A stretch of DNA of 64,000 nucleotides from Flammeovirga pectinis (GTDB taxonomy: Bacteria; Bacteroidota; Bacteroidia; Cytophagales; Flammeovirgaceae), in the NCBI RefSeq assembly GCF_003970675.1, contig NZ_CP034563.1:248001-312000 (forward strand). Direction: 5' to 3'. The translations under genes were made by a program, and so were the position numbers. The notes under the pieces are model-generated. The model was not told the origin of the DNA and made no database searches. It saw only the letters and a program-made list of their open reading frames with translations. Numbering within the stretch: position 1 is the first letter of the stretch; each line of letters begins with the position of its first letter. Below, one piece after another: positions 1 through 9,001 of this stretch.

Positions 1-749
1 GTTAGGTGATCGTACATTGTGTTGTATGGAGCACGTACGTGATTTGGTCCGTGAGGATCTGGAATTGACAACATTAAACAGAAGGGTTTATCTTTATCTT
101 GTTCCAGAATTTTTAATGCTCTATCTACTAGAAAATCTGTTGTAAAAGATTTTTCGTTTGCTTTCTTTTGATCAAAAACTATGTTACCGTTCTTTTTTAC
201 TTCCTGATCTACAACAACACCCTCTTTTTCTTCTTTAAGAATTTTCCAGTGCCCTCTGTTCATCATATATCGGTTATGATCAAACCCAAACTTTCTAGCA
301 GGTTCAAAACCTGGCTTATCTTCTCCATCTAAATGCCATTTTCCAACATAAGATGTAGCATAACCATTGTCTTTCAATATCTGACCAAAAGTAATAACAT
401 CATCATTTAAAGGCATATCATTAATTGGCGAGCCTGTTGCTACGGGGTATAAACCCGTCATCATAGAAGCTCTTGATGGTGTACACACAGGAGATGTTGC
501 ATACCAGTTTTCGCAGAGTAGTCCTCCATCTGCAATTTTATCTAAATTAGGTGTTTCAACAATTGTTTCTTTACCCCACATGAATGCTTGTTCATCTGAT
601 AGAGTTTTGCGGTAAGCACCTAAAGTTCTTAAGTTATGTTCGTCTGTATGAATGATTAATAAGTTCGGTTTTTTATTTTTTTGTGCAAATGAAAAATTCG
701 TTAGTCCAATACTAACGAAGCACAAAGATAAAAGTAGGTACTTTTTCAT
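1..749 (-). CDS. Sulfatase (S1-type, Cys-type active site), 3' end outside window
   Basis: The frame opens with ATG at 749 and stays open to the window edge, giving about 249 residues of the N-terminal half. A signal peptide (residues 1-22, ending SFAQ) is followed by a metal-binding strand (NLLIIHTDEHN). The CTPSR motif has its Cys at about residue 89, which in this family is converted to formylglycine. GKWHL and the SIPDPHGPN segment also fit the alkaline-phosphatase-like sulfatase fold. It should hydrolyse sulfate esters on a glycan in the periplasm or at the surface. A strong terminator separates it from the upstream SusD gene, so it probably has its own transcript. The substrate cannot be told from the sequence. 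Confidence 0.9.
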   Translation of the reverse strand, partial: MKKYLLLSLCFVSIGLTNFSFAQKNKKPNLLIIHTDEHNLRTLGAYRKTLSDEQAFMWGKETIVETPNLDKIADGGLLCENWYATSPVCTPSRASMMTGLYPVATGSPINDMPLNDDVITFGQILKDNGYATSYVGKWHLDGEDKPGFEPARKFGFDHNRYMMNRGHWKILKEEKEGVVVDQEVKKNGNIVFDQKKANEKSFTTDFLVDRALKILEQDKDKPFCLMLSIPDPHGPNHVRAPYNTMYDHL

Positions 750-812
750 AATTGTAATTTTTGATGTGAGCCTGTAGTCTGTTTAATTAAAAAGTTGTTA
801 GAGAAAGTATTT

Positions 813-860
813 AAAAAAAAATGCAATTCACAATTAGAAATTAATTGTGAATTGCATTTT
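813..860 (-). terminator. Intrinsic terminator after susD
   Basis: A perfect 16-bp stem (821-836 with 842-857) and 5-nt loop is followed on the minus strand by a run of T. It starts about a dozen bases after the SusD stop codon and should end the susC-susD transcript before the sulfatase. Confidence 0.85.
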
Positions 861-871
861 AAAAATATTAT

Positions 872-2548
872 TTACCAACCTGGTTTTTGAGTAATCGAAG
901 TATTAATATTCACCTCCTGTAAAGGGTAAGGTAAAGATAAATGCTTCTCTGGATTAAAGTTTACAAAGATTCTATTGTATCCATCCATAGCCCAATAGGT
1001 AGGATCGTAATCAGGATGACCTTTCATCACAGTTTCTAAATACTGTAATCTTTCACCTAATTTACCCCATCTAATTAAATCATGTTTACGAAGACCTTCA
1101 AAACATAATTCACGTAGACGTTCATCCATAAGCTCATTCATAAATGCATCTTCACCAGCTATAACAGTAGGATCATATACTTCAATATTTTCTAAACCAG
1201 CACGGTTTCTTACTTGATTTAAACACTCGATAGCTTGAGCTGTAGGTCCAGAACTAACTCTGTTTGCAGCTTCAGCATACATTAATAATACATCAGAGTA
1301 TCTTAAAATTGGAAAGTTAATAGGAGTTTGATTTCTAGACATAGAAGTTTCGTTAGTTAACAAAACATATTCACCAATCTTAGTATTGTCATTTACATCA
1401 TCCAAACTAATTGGTTCCCATCTTCTAAATTTACCTGGGCAATATTGTGGTTGAAAAACATTGTTCACACTAATAATTTTACCCGCTTTATTCATTTGGA
1501 AAGCTGGAACGTTCCATCCTCTTCTTCTATCTTCCAATTCATAGATCAATCCAAATACTGGAGAAGCAGCAACTGCTTTTGAAGTAGTTGGGTGTTCATT
1601 ACCTTCAGATAAATCAAAACCTAAACCATTATAGTTACCAATCGCTCCCATTGTAGAAATACCTAAATCAAGGTTATTCTTAAATGTAATTTCAAATAAA
1701 GACTCTTGCAAGTCATATTTATTACCACCAATGTACTCTAAAAATGTAGCTCTATATCCTAATGTATCAGGTGTAGTATTTAACGCATGCCATCCATCTT
1801 TATAAATAATATTACCTAAATGAACCTCTGCACTATCATAATATTGTGTAGCCATCATTGGTTCTCCTGCCATTTTTAGGTAGGCTCTAGCAAGCAAACC
1901 TTCAGCAGCCATTTTATTTGGACGGCCTGGCTCATAACCTACATCTTTTGAATGCGGCAAATGCTCAATCGCAAATTTAAAATCCTCTTCAATTAAAGCA
2001 TATACATCTTTTAATTCTCCAACAGGAACATTGTTAGAAGACTGATCTATTGTTGGTGTAGTTCTTATTGGAACTTCATTCCACCAGCTTGCTAAAAGCT
2101 CATAAGCAAATGCTCTTAAGAAACGTGCCTCAGCAACATATTTGTTATACTCTTCTGCCTCAAAAGCACTTTTATCTAAACGAGCAATCATTTGATTACA
2201 CTCGTTTACAACACCATAAAGCGCTTCCCATGATCTCTCTACATGTACAGAGTTAGAAACGTGGCTATATAATGATACAGACCAGTTTTCATCCCATCCT
2301 CTACTGTAATAACCTTCGTCGGTACCATATTGCATCTCCATAGATAGCATACTACCGAAAGCATTATTAGAAGAAAATTTAGAGAAGATACCCGCTAAAC
2401 CTAAATCAACTTTAGCTTCAGTATTGTAAAAGTTATCGGTTGTCCAAGAAGACTCAGGTTCTACATTTAGAAAACTCGAACAAGATGTACCAAGACCTAA
2501 GAATATGCTTACTGCAACACCTAGTTTTGTTATATATTTTTTATTCAT
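872..2548 (-). CDS. SusD/RagB-like glycan-binding lipoprotein
   Basis: This 558-residue protein has a lipoprotein signal (LGLGTSC, Cys23) and the typical SusD architecture. The N-terminal part carries tetratricopeptide-like helices (for example WEALYGVVNECNQMIARLD and YVAEARFLRAFAYELL). The C-terminal RagB/SusD part contains FPILRYSDVLLMYAEAANR and ELCFEGLRKHDLIRWG. It would sit on the cell surface as the lid of the SusC transporter and bind oligosaccharides. It lies about 100 bp downstream of the SusC gene. Family assignment is firm; the glycan is unknown. Confidence 0.96.
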   Translation of the reverse strand: MNKKYITKLGVAVSIFLGLGTSCSSFLNVEPESSWTTDNFYNTEAKVDLGLAGIFSKFSSNNAFGSMLSMEMQYGTDEGYYSRGWDENWSVSLYSHVSNSVHVERSWEALYGVVNECNQMIARLDKSAFEAEEYNKYVAEARFLRAFAYELLASWWNEVPIRTTPTIDQSSNNVPVGELKDVYALIEEDFKFAIEHLPHSKDVGYEPGRPNKMAAEGLLARAYLKMAGEPMMATQYYDSAEVHLGNIIYKDGWHALNTTPDTLGYRATFLEYIGGNKYDLQESLFEITFKNNLDLGISTMGAIGNYNGLGFDLSEGNEHPTTSKAVAASPVFGLIYELEDRRRGWNVPAFQMNKAGKIISVNNVFQPQYCPGKFRRWEPISLDDVNDNTKIGEYVLLTNETSMSRNQTPINFPILRYSDVLLMYAEAANRVSSGPTAQAIECLNQVRNRAGLENIEVYDPTVIAGEDAFMNELMDERLRELCFEGLRKHDLIRWGKLGERLQYLETVMKGHPDYDPTYWAMDGYNRIFVNFNPEKHLSLPYPLQEVNINTSITQKPGW

Positions 2549-2570
2549 TTTTGTCTAAAATTATGTAAGT

Positions 2571-2610
2571 ACCAAGTCAAAATTATTTGTTTCATTAACT
2601 TTGACTTGGT
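2571..2610 (-). promoter_or_regulatory. Hairpin in the susC-susD gap
   Basis: An 11-bp perfect inverted repeat (2571-2581 and 2600-2610, core CCAAGTCAAA) lies between the SusC stop and SusD start. There is no T-run, so it is more likely an RNA stability or processing element than a terminator. That role is inferred. Confidence 0.45.
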
Positions 2611-2651
2611 GCTTAATTGAAAATATTCAAATAAGAATTAGTCAATTCTAA

Positions 2652-5600
2652 TTATAGCGTTAATTTAATGCTACCTAAGATTGTTCTACTCTGTGGATAA
2701 GCAGAGTAATCTAAGTTTGGCGTTACACCATTACCAGATACACTCACTTCAGGATCGAATCCAGAATAGCTTGTCCAAGTGAATAAGTTTTGACCAGATA
2801 CTGAGAAATTTAAACCTTTCATTTTAATTCTCTTTAATACCTTCTTAGGTAATGAGTAACCAAATGTTACCGTTTTTAATCTGATATAAGAACCGTCTTC
2901 AATAAATCTATTATCAATCTGATTACCTACACGAGCACTACCTAAAGAACCAGCATATGTAGTAGCATTAATATTAGTATCTGTGTTATATGGAGTCCAG
3001 TGATCTGCAACTGTAGAGAACCCGTTGAATGATTGAGAACCCCAAGGTTTGTGCATTTCTACAGCATTACCGTTCATTACATCAAACCCATGTGACCATT
3101 GGAATAAGAATGAGAAGTTAAAACCTTTATAGCTAAAGTTGTTTGTAATACCACCAAAGTGATCTGGATGTGGATTACCAATAATCTTTCTATCTAATTC
3201 GTTGATTGTACCATCACCGTTTTGATCTATAAACTTCACTCCACCAGGAGCAACATCTGCAGAACCGTTATTGGCAACACCATCTTTCAACTCATACGTT
3301 TGTGATTCATTGTCATAATTAAAATCTTCCACTTGGTAGATTCTATCAAACTCTAAACCGTACATCATACCCACTGAGTTACCCACTTGCGTGATGTAGT
3401 TATCTTCTGAGAACCTTGCTCTAGAATAAATTGCATCATCACCTTGGTTCAACTTCACTACTCTATTCTGTTGGAATGAGATGTTAAAGTTTGTTGTCCA
3501 TTTAAAAGATTTCTTGTGAATATTCACTGTAGATAATGAAATCTCTAAACCTTTATTTTCTACTTCACCAACATTTTGAAATACATTTCTAAAGCCTGTA
3601 CTTGGTGCCATGTTAGCATTTAAAAGTAAGTCTGAAGTATTTTTTTGGTAAACATCTACTGTAGTTTCTAATCTCTGATTAAAGAAAGATAAATCTACAC
3701 CAAAGTTAATTTGTTCTGTAGTTTCCCATCTTAAATCTGGAACTGCTAAGTTAGTTTGAGTTGCACCAGGCTTGTAAGACTCTGTAACACCCCAGTTATA
3801 ACCTGTCCATTTAGAAATATTGATCTGGTTGTAAGCTGCAAAATCTGCAATCCTATTGTTACCAGTAACACCCCATCCACCTCTGAATTTAAGTGTAGAA
3901 AGCACTTCGATATCTTTCAAGAAAGGTTCATCACCTGCTCTCCAAGCTCCCGATAAAGAGGGGAAATAACCCCATCTGTTACCCTCTGCAAATTTAGAAG
4001 ATCCATCAGATCTAAAGTTAGCTGTTAATAAGTACTTGTCTTTGAATGCATAAGTAGCTCTACCAAAGAAAGATAATAATGTACTACCCGACCAGTTAGA
4101 CTGTGCTAAAGTAGCTGTTGTACCTATACCAATGTTTGCCATTCCAAAGTCATCTACTGGTAAGTTACCATTTTGTAAACTTGAGAAAGAGAAATCTTGA
4201 TAAGAACCTTCAATACCACCCATTACTGAGAATTCGTGATTTTTTGACTTCTTATGGTATGTTAAAGTATTTGATGAAGCAAGCGTCTGACGAAGAGACT
4301 GTCTTTGGCTTCCTTGAATACCCATTGGAGAGTTTTGACCTGTTCTTGTCTCTTCACCATAAAATGTAGTTTCATCCCACAATTGTGCTTGGTAATTTGC
4401 CGCAATGTTTAATGTTAGGTTTTTATGGAATTTGTGAACAAATCTCATATTACCTCTTATCGCATTTTGCTTATTTTTTCTTTCTGTATTTTCTAAGTTG
4501 GGTACCGGAGGGTACATTACTACTTGGTTAGGATCTGTTGGATCATATCCACCTGGCTCTAAACCATCGTCTAATATAGGATCTACAGGACGGAAACGAA
4601 CTGCGTCTCTAATAATACTAGAATAAGAATTTTCTCTTAAATCTGGTCCTCTTCTTACTGAGTAAGAGTGCATAATACCTGCATTAAAAGTAGACTTCTT
4701 AGAGATTGTATGCTTAATTCTTAAGTTGTTAATTATCTTTGTGAAACCCGATGTAATTAATGTACCTTCTTGGTCTGTATAATTACCTGAATAATAGATG
4801 TTTGTTTTCTTATTACCACCGTTTACAGACACATTGTATCTCTGAATTGGTGCTTCTTGGAAAATTTGATCTTGCCAATCATTACCTTCGGCATTTCTAT
4901 ATAATTCTGGGTCAACCCATTTTTCATAAAACTTACCTAAACTTGATTCAGTTGATCCATTCAAATCCCATTTAGCTTTTGCCCATGCTTGATTTTCTTG
5001 GTATTTAACATATTCATACGGACTCATTACTTCTAAGTACTTTGGAACAGATTGCATACCATAAGCAGCACTTACAGTTACAGTAGTAGACCCATTATCA
5101 TTACCACCATCTTTAGTAGTAATTACAATTACACCGTTTGCACCTCTAGAACCATAAATAGAAGTAGCAGAAGCATCTTTTAACACGTTAAATTCTTGAA
5201 TATCCTCTGTGTTAATTGTTGCAGGATCGAAATCATCTAACGGAATACCGTCTACCACATATAATGGTTGATTACTACCTGTAATTGAGTTACCACCACG
5301 AATTACAATATTCATTGGTGCACCAGGAGCACCTTCCGAAGCAGATACATGCACACCAGCAACTCTACCCATTAAAGCTTCATCGTAATTGGCAGTAGGA
5401 GAAGAAACTAAATCTTCTGCATTTACTGTTGCTACAGAACCCGTAATATCTTTTTTCTTACTAGTACCGTAACCAATAACTAAGACTTCATCCAATTCAT
5501 TTACATCTGCAACCAATGTTACATTTATTTTAGAACGATCTTTTACAGCTATTGTTTGTGTTTCGAAACCAATGAATGAAACTTCTAAAACATCTGTTCC

Positions 5601-5795
5601 AATTACATTCATTAATTTAAACTCTCCTGAGATATTCGTCATCGTACCAGAGTTGGTTCCTTTGATTACGATGTTTACCCCAGGTAGTGTTTCTCCTGAC
5701 TCATCACTTACTACACCCGATACAGCAAACTCTTGAGCTTGTGTATAGAATGGAAGAAACAAAAGGGCAAAAATTCCAATTATAAAATTTTTCAT
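2652..5795 (-). CDS. SusC/RagA-family TonB-linked outer-membrane transporter
   Basis: The 1047-residue protein has a signal peptide (ending TQAQ) and a carboxypeptidase-regulatory-like domain (about 24-105, GVVSDESGETLPGVNI). A TonB-box-like stretch (DEVLVIGYG) comes next, then a plug domain with the SusC/RagA pattern IYGSRGANGVIVITTK, and a long beta-barrel ending in LTL. It would import oligosaccharides with energy from TonB/ExbBD and pairs with the SusD downstream. Length is normal for the family. The gene follows a lipoprotein gene, but a terminator-like hairpin lies between them. Confidence 0.96.
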   Translation of the reverse strand: MKNFIIGIFALLFLPFYTQAQEFAVSGVVSDESGETLPGVNIVIKGTNSGTMTNISGEFKLMNVIGTDVLEVSFIGFETQTIAVKDRSKINVTLVADVNELDEVLVIGYGTSKKKDITGSVATVNAEDLVSSPTANYDEALMGRVAGVHVSASEGAPGAPMNIVIRGGNSITGSNQPLYVVDGIPLDDFDPATINTEDIQEFNVLKDASATSIYGSRGANGVIVITTKDGGNDNGSTTVTVSAAYGMQSVPKYLEVMSPYEYVKYQENQAWAKAKWDLNGSTESSLGKFYEKWVDPELYRNAEGNDWQDQIFQEAPIQRYNVSVNGGNKKTNIYYSGNYTDQEGTLITSGFTKIINNLRIKHTISKKSTFNAGIMHSYSVRRGPDLRENSYSSIIRDAVRFRPVDPILDDGLEPGGYDPTDPNQVVMYPPVPNLENTERKNKQNAIRGNMRFVHKFHKNLTLNIAANYQAQLWDETTFYGEETRTGQNSPMGIQGSQRQSLRQTLASSNTLTYHKKSKNHEFSVMGGIEGSYQDFSFSSLQNGNLPVDDFGMANIGIGTTATLAQSNWSGSTLLSFFGRATYAFKDKYLLTANFRSDGSSKFAEGNRWGYFPSLSGAWRAGDEPFLKDIEVLSTLKFRGGWGVTGNNRIADFAAYNQINISKWTGYNWGVTESYKPGATQTNLAVPDLRWETTEQINFGVDLSFFNQRLETTVDVYQKNTSDLLLNANMAPSTGFRNVFQNVGEVENKGLEISLSTVNIHKKSFKWTTNFNISFQQNRVVKLNQGDDAIYSRARFSEDNYITQVGNSVGMMYGLEFDRIYQVEDFNYDNESQTYELKDGVANNGSADVAPGGVKFIDQNGDGTINELDRKIIGNPHPDHFGGITNNFSYKGFNFSFLFQWSHGFDVMNGNAVEMHKPWGSQSFNGFSTVADHWTPYNTDTNINATTYAGSLGSARVGNQIDNRFIEDGSYIRLKTVTFGYSLPKKVLKRIKMKGLNFSVSGQNLFTWTSYSGFDPEVSVSGNGVTPNLDYSAYPQSRTILGSIKLTL

Positions 5796-5860
5796 TTGTA
5801 TCTAATTTATATTTTTTATCAGTTTATTTTAAAGAGATTCTATTGTCATATAGAAAGTTG

Positions 5861-5896
5861 AAAAAATAAGGGGCAAAGGCTCTAGTTTTGCCCCTT
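5861..5896 (-). terminator. Intrinsic terminator between the lipoprotein gene and susC
   Basis: A 10-bp stem (AAGGGGCAAA, 5868-5877, with its complement at 5887-5896) is followed on the minus strand by ATTTTTT. It would end or attenuate the transcript of the upstream lipoprotein gene, setting its dose relative to susCD if there is readthrough. Confidence 0.7.
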
Positions 5897-6019
5897 GAAT
5901 GTTCGATTGGTAAATGTTACCATCCAACACGAATTAAACAGCTTTTGTATATTTTTATACTTTATCGCTTAACGACGTATGAAATCTCTTTTAAAAACTA
6001 ATTATTTTAATAGTTTATT

Positions 6020-7978
6020 TTACTGTTCTACAGCTTTATAATTAACATCTGACACTACAAACTTACCTGCTGAAGTACCCCAAGAAACTTTAACTCCATC
6101 TAAGCCTTCCTTAAAGTCGCCTTCAAAATATGTTTTATATCTAAATGCTAATGTAAATTGAGACATATCTTTATATGGACCTAAATCAAGCTCAAATCTT
6201 AACCAAGTGTTGTAAGTATTTCTAGAAGGGTCTTTTAGACCATCAGGATCTACTCCTAATTGATTACCTGGATATGGAGTTCCTGTATACTCAGTACCTG
6301 CTCCATCAATTTTAAATTTAACTATATCATTAACTTGAGTCCAGTTTGTAGTTTTTACATCTCCATTATAATCAGAAGTGATATAAATTTCCATATCTGC
6401 TGGCTTCGATCCATCTTCTAAATACATCATTGCTAAATTCTTCAACCAGAAAACTGCAGAGATATCAAAACCTTTTCCGTATTGTGTTAAATTTTGAGTA
6501 TCCATTACCATCCAAGAATCATGTTCTGTGCTTCTATCAGGATTATATAAAATGTCATGAATTATTAAAGGCTTGATTCCTGTAACACTAGCAGGTCTTT
6601 CCGCTGCTGCTGCTTTAGGTAATTGCTTTGGATTAATTGCTTTCCAAAATAAACCATTTCCAACACCACCTCTTTGTACTTCTACAAGACTAAAACCTGT
6701 AAAACCAGCTAATTTAGGATAGAAAAAGTTTAACGTTGAAGCAGGTACATCATGAGGGACTTTAGAAATAATAAGTTTAATTACCATATTAAAGTCTCTA
6801 TTTTGATAAGATATATCACTAGTAACATTAATTGTTGGCATAATTGTTACTAAATCTTCTGTTTGCGTATATGCAGGATGAAGTGAAATTTCACCTGTCT
6901 TTGCATCTATTACTAATTGATCTAAATGAGAACCTAATGCAAATGTTACATTTGGATTACCATAAGACACATCTGCTGCTGTAGTTTTTGAAGTAGCATC
7001 ACCTATAACTAAATTCTGTCCATAAGGATTATAAATCACTGCTGTAGGCAACATAGGGCCAACGTTCAATTCTAATGCTTCAGTTGATACAACAATTAAT
7101 AAATCATTTTCATCTAACTCAATATCTACTGCTTCTTCCGTTATATTACTTATAATTTTAATGTTCGGTGAGAACGTTTCATTTATAGTAATTTTATAAT
7201 CTGGATGAAGTGAAATTTGACCAGAATTTTCATCAATAACTAATGTATCTTCCAAGCCTAATAATTGATACCTAACATCATAACTTGGTACAGGCTTAAC
7301 AAACTTAAGTACTGGAGCAGTAGTTGTAGAATTAGCTCCTACAACTAAGTTCTGCTGAGTTGGGTCGTAAGATGCAGAAATTGGTAATAAAGGCATTACA
7401 TTTAAATGGAAAGCATCTTCAAACACTTTTGTGTTAGATGAGTTATCTCCATCGGTTGCAGGCTTTAAACGAAGTGTGAAATAATAATCACCTTCACTAA
7501 ACATATTACCATCTTCAATAAAAATTTGTCCCGCTTTATTTGGGTTAACTATTGGAGTATAATGGAACGTTGTATCTTGTATGTAAACTGTGTTACCTTC
7601 TTCATCAACAACAACGTTTCCGTTTTTATCCACTTTTTCAACATCCGTATCTACCATGTCTACAATTACTTTCATTGTATCTAACCTTGCACTAGCAATA
7701 GATACTTTTTCTAAGTAAGATTCATCTAATAGACTATCAGTAGACCTAACACTCAAAATTTCAAATTCACAAGGAATTCCTTTAGAATTCACTGTTGGTA
7801 TATCAGTAGTAATTTCGCTATAAGCTCTTGCGTTTAAGATTTCAGAGTATGATAACCCTGTAATATTAATATCAGTTGGTACTTCCGAGCTCTCCATAAA
7901 GGCAGTCGGTTTCTCGCAACTCATAAACATTAACAAACCAGCTAATGTAATTAGTAATTTAGTCAGATTCCTATTCAT
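6020..7978 (-). CDS. Surface lipoprotein with tandem Ig-like repeats, probable glycan-binding PUL protein
   Basis: This 652-residue protein has a clear lipobox (LMFMSC, Cys21). Two related repeats occur at about residues 195-300 and 305-400; each contains a 'YnP..QNLVIG' segment and 'LVID..tGqISLHP'. The C-terminal 200 residues (from about 430) contain a beta-rich domain with many aromatic residues. Its position upstream of susCD fits the slot of SusE/F-type surface glycan-binding proteins. It resembles DUF-type lipoproteins of Bacteroidota PULs (possibly DUF4958), but I cannot confirm the family. Function is inferred from context. Confidence 0.75.
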   Translation of the reverse strand: MNRNLTKLLITLAGLLMFMSCEKPTAFMESSEVPTDINITGLSYSEILNARAYSEITTDIPTVNSKGIPCEFEILSVRSTDSLLDESYLEKVSIASARLDTMKVIVDMVDTDVEKVDKNGNVVVDEEGNTVYIQDTTFHYTPIVNPNKAGQIFIEDGNMFSEGDYYFTLRLKPATDGDNSSNTKVFEDAFHLNVMPLLPISASYDPTQQNLVVGANSTTTAPVLKFVKPVPSYDVRYQLLGLEDTLVIDENSGQISLHPDYKITINETFSPNIKIISNITEEAVDIELDENDLLIVVSTEALELNVGPMLPTAVIYNPYGQNLVIGDATSKTTAADVSYGNPNVTFALGSHLDQLVIDAKTGEISLHPAYTQTEDLVTIMPTINVTSDISYQNRDFNMVIKLIISKVPHDVPASTLNFFYPKLAGFTGFSLVEVQRGGVGNGLFWKAINPKQLPKAAAAERPASVTGIKPLIIHDILYNPDRSTEHDSWMVMDTQNLTQYGKGFDISAVFWLKNLAMMYLEDGSKPADMEIYITSDYNGDVKTTNWTQVNDIVKFKIDGAGTEYTGTPYPGNQLGVDPDGLKDPSRNTYNTWLRFELDLGPYKDMSQFTLAFRYKTYFEGDFKEGLDGVKVSWGTSAGKFVVSDVNYKAVEQ

Positions 7979-8270
7979 AGTTTATCGTTCATTTCATCAT
8001 AAAAAAATACGTAACGAATTGTGTAGTCGATTGTCACAATAAATTTTTGCTTCTCTGTTGTCATTACTTAAGTAGTCTCCATTAATCTTAAAGTTTTTTA
8101 AACTCCTTGTGGTTTCTACCAAAAAAAATAATCTGTTGTTTAAAAAATTGACTTCAGATAAATTAAAAAATGGCTCTCGATCTATTCTACAACCATTATA
8201 CCTTTCCATCAGAATGATATCTTAATATAGTAACGTTCTTTTATTTCGTTTATTTTAAAATATCATGCTA

Positions 8271-8299
8271 CAAATTTAACAAGCTCTAACTAAAAACAA
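8271..8299 (-). promoter_or_regulatory. Predicted Bacteroidota promoter of the PUL lipoprotein/susCD unit
   Basis: On the minus strand TTG (8299-8297) is separated by 18 nt from TAAATTTG (8278-8271). This matches the TTG-N17-23-TAnnTTTG consensus known for Bacteroidota. It lies about 290 bp upstream of the lipoprotein start, implying a long 5' leader. Transcription from here would be the likely target of the HTCS; that link is inferred. Confidence 0.5.
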
Positions 8300-8673
8300 G
8301 ACACTATTTGTACAATTTAGAACATAAATGTATTTAGTACATTTTATATTAGCAATTGTCATTTCTGTGTTCTTTTTCATTTTATTAATTAATTACGCAA
8401 TGATCTTATTATTAGTTACTTAAGTAGAATTTTAGAGCGTAGTTGTTATTTCTGTAATAATTCAATAGAAGCTTTAATTATTGTGTGTGCTATTCTTTTT
8501 GTAATCACTTAGTATTTACAAAGTGCAAATTCAGGCTTTTGTAATGTGATAATCATAATTGAGTCTCTTTTTGTAATTTGCTTTTTTTAAGAGAGTTTCT
8601 ATTCTAATAGAAGTTGAGTAATAACATCAATTCTAATCATTCACATTACTGTACCTGGCATAGCGTAACTACA

Positions 8674-8778
8674 CTATGTAAAAATGTCGAATACAAGAAT
8701 AATAAATGAGAATACGCCTACTACAAGGCTTCCCCACATTACTCTTTCTTTAATACTATTTGTTTTCATTTCTGCCAT
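8674..8778 (-). CDS. Possible small single-pass membrane protein
   Basis: A 34-codon ORF starts at ATG 8778 (MAEMKTNSIKERV). It has a charged N-terminus and one hydrophobic segment (about residues 14-32, GSLVVGVFSFIILVFDIF). It lies alone in an AT-rich gap between the HTCS and lipoprotein genes. The composition looks like a genuine small membrane protein rather than random AT-rich sequence, but no family is recognised. Confidence 0.35.
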   Translation of the reverse strand: MAEMKTNSIKERVMWGSLVVGVFSFIILVFDIFT

Positions 8779-8945
8779 TTTTTATTACTTCTTATTTTAA
8801 AAAACAATTATTAAATATGACTTATCATTATCGGCTACAGTACAAATATAAAGTGCTTCTAATACGTTTATGGAATCAAATAGACGTGTTACTAACATAA
8901 ATTGAGTAAAATGCTATTCTCTGTTAATTTTATCAAAATTGTGTC

Positions 8946-8982
8946 AAAAAAATAGCCCATATCCTTGAATATGAGCTATTTT
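8946..8982 (-). terminator. Intrinsic terminator after the HTCS gene
   Basis: A 13-bp stem with one mismatch (8950-8962 with 8969-8981) and a 6-nt loop is followed on the minus strand by a T-run. It sits about 20 bp past the HTCS stop codon. Confidence 0.75.
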
Positions 8983-9001
8983 ATCTATTTCTATTTTTCT
9001 T

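Larger units (their letters stand above)
7979..9001. other. Intergenic stretch between the PUL lipoprotein and the HTCS gene
   Basis: About 1 kb, very AT-rich. It holds a good promoter match (8271-8299), one short membrane ORF (8674-8778) and the HTCS terminator (8946-8982). The open frame at 7997-8209 has no recognisable features and is probably chance. Confidence 0.6.

Noticed and set aside
7997-8209. 70-codon open frame upstream of the PUL lipoprotein
   Set aside because: No signal, domain or plausible composition; covers a likely 5' leader and looks like chance in AT-rich DNA.
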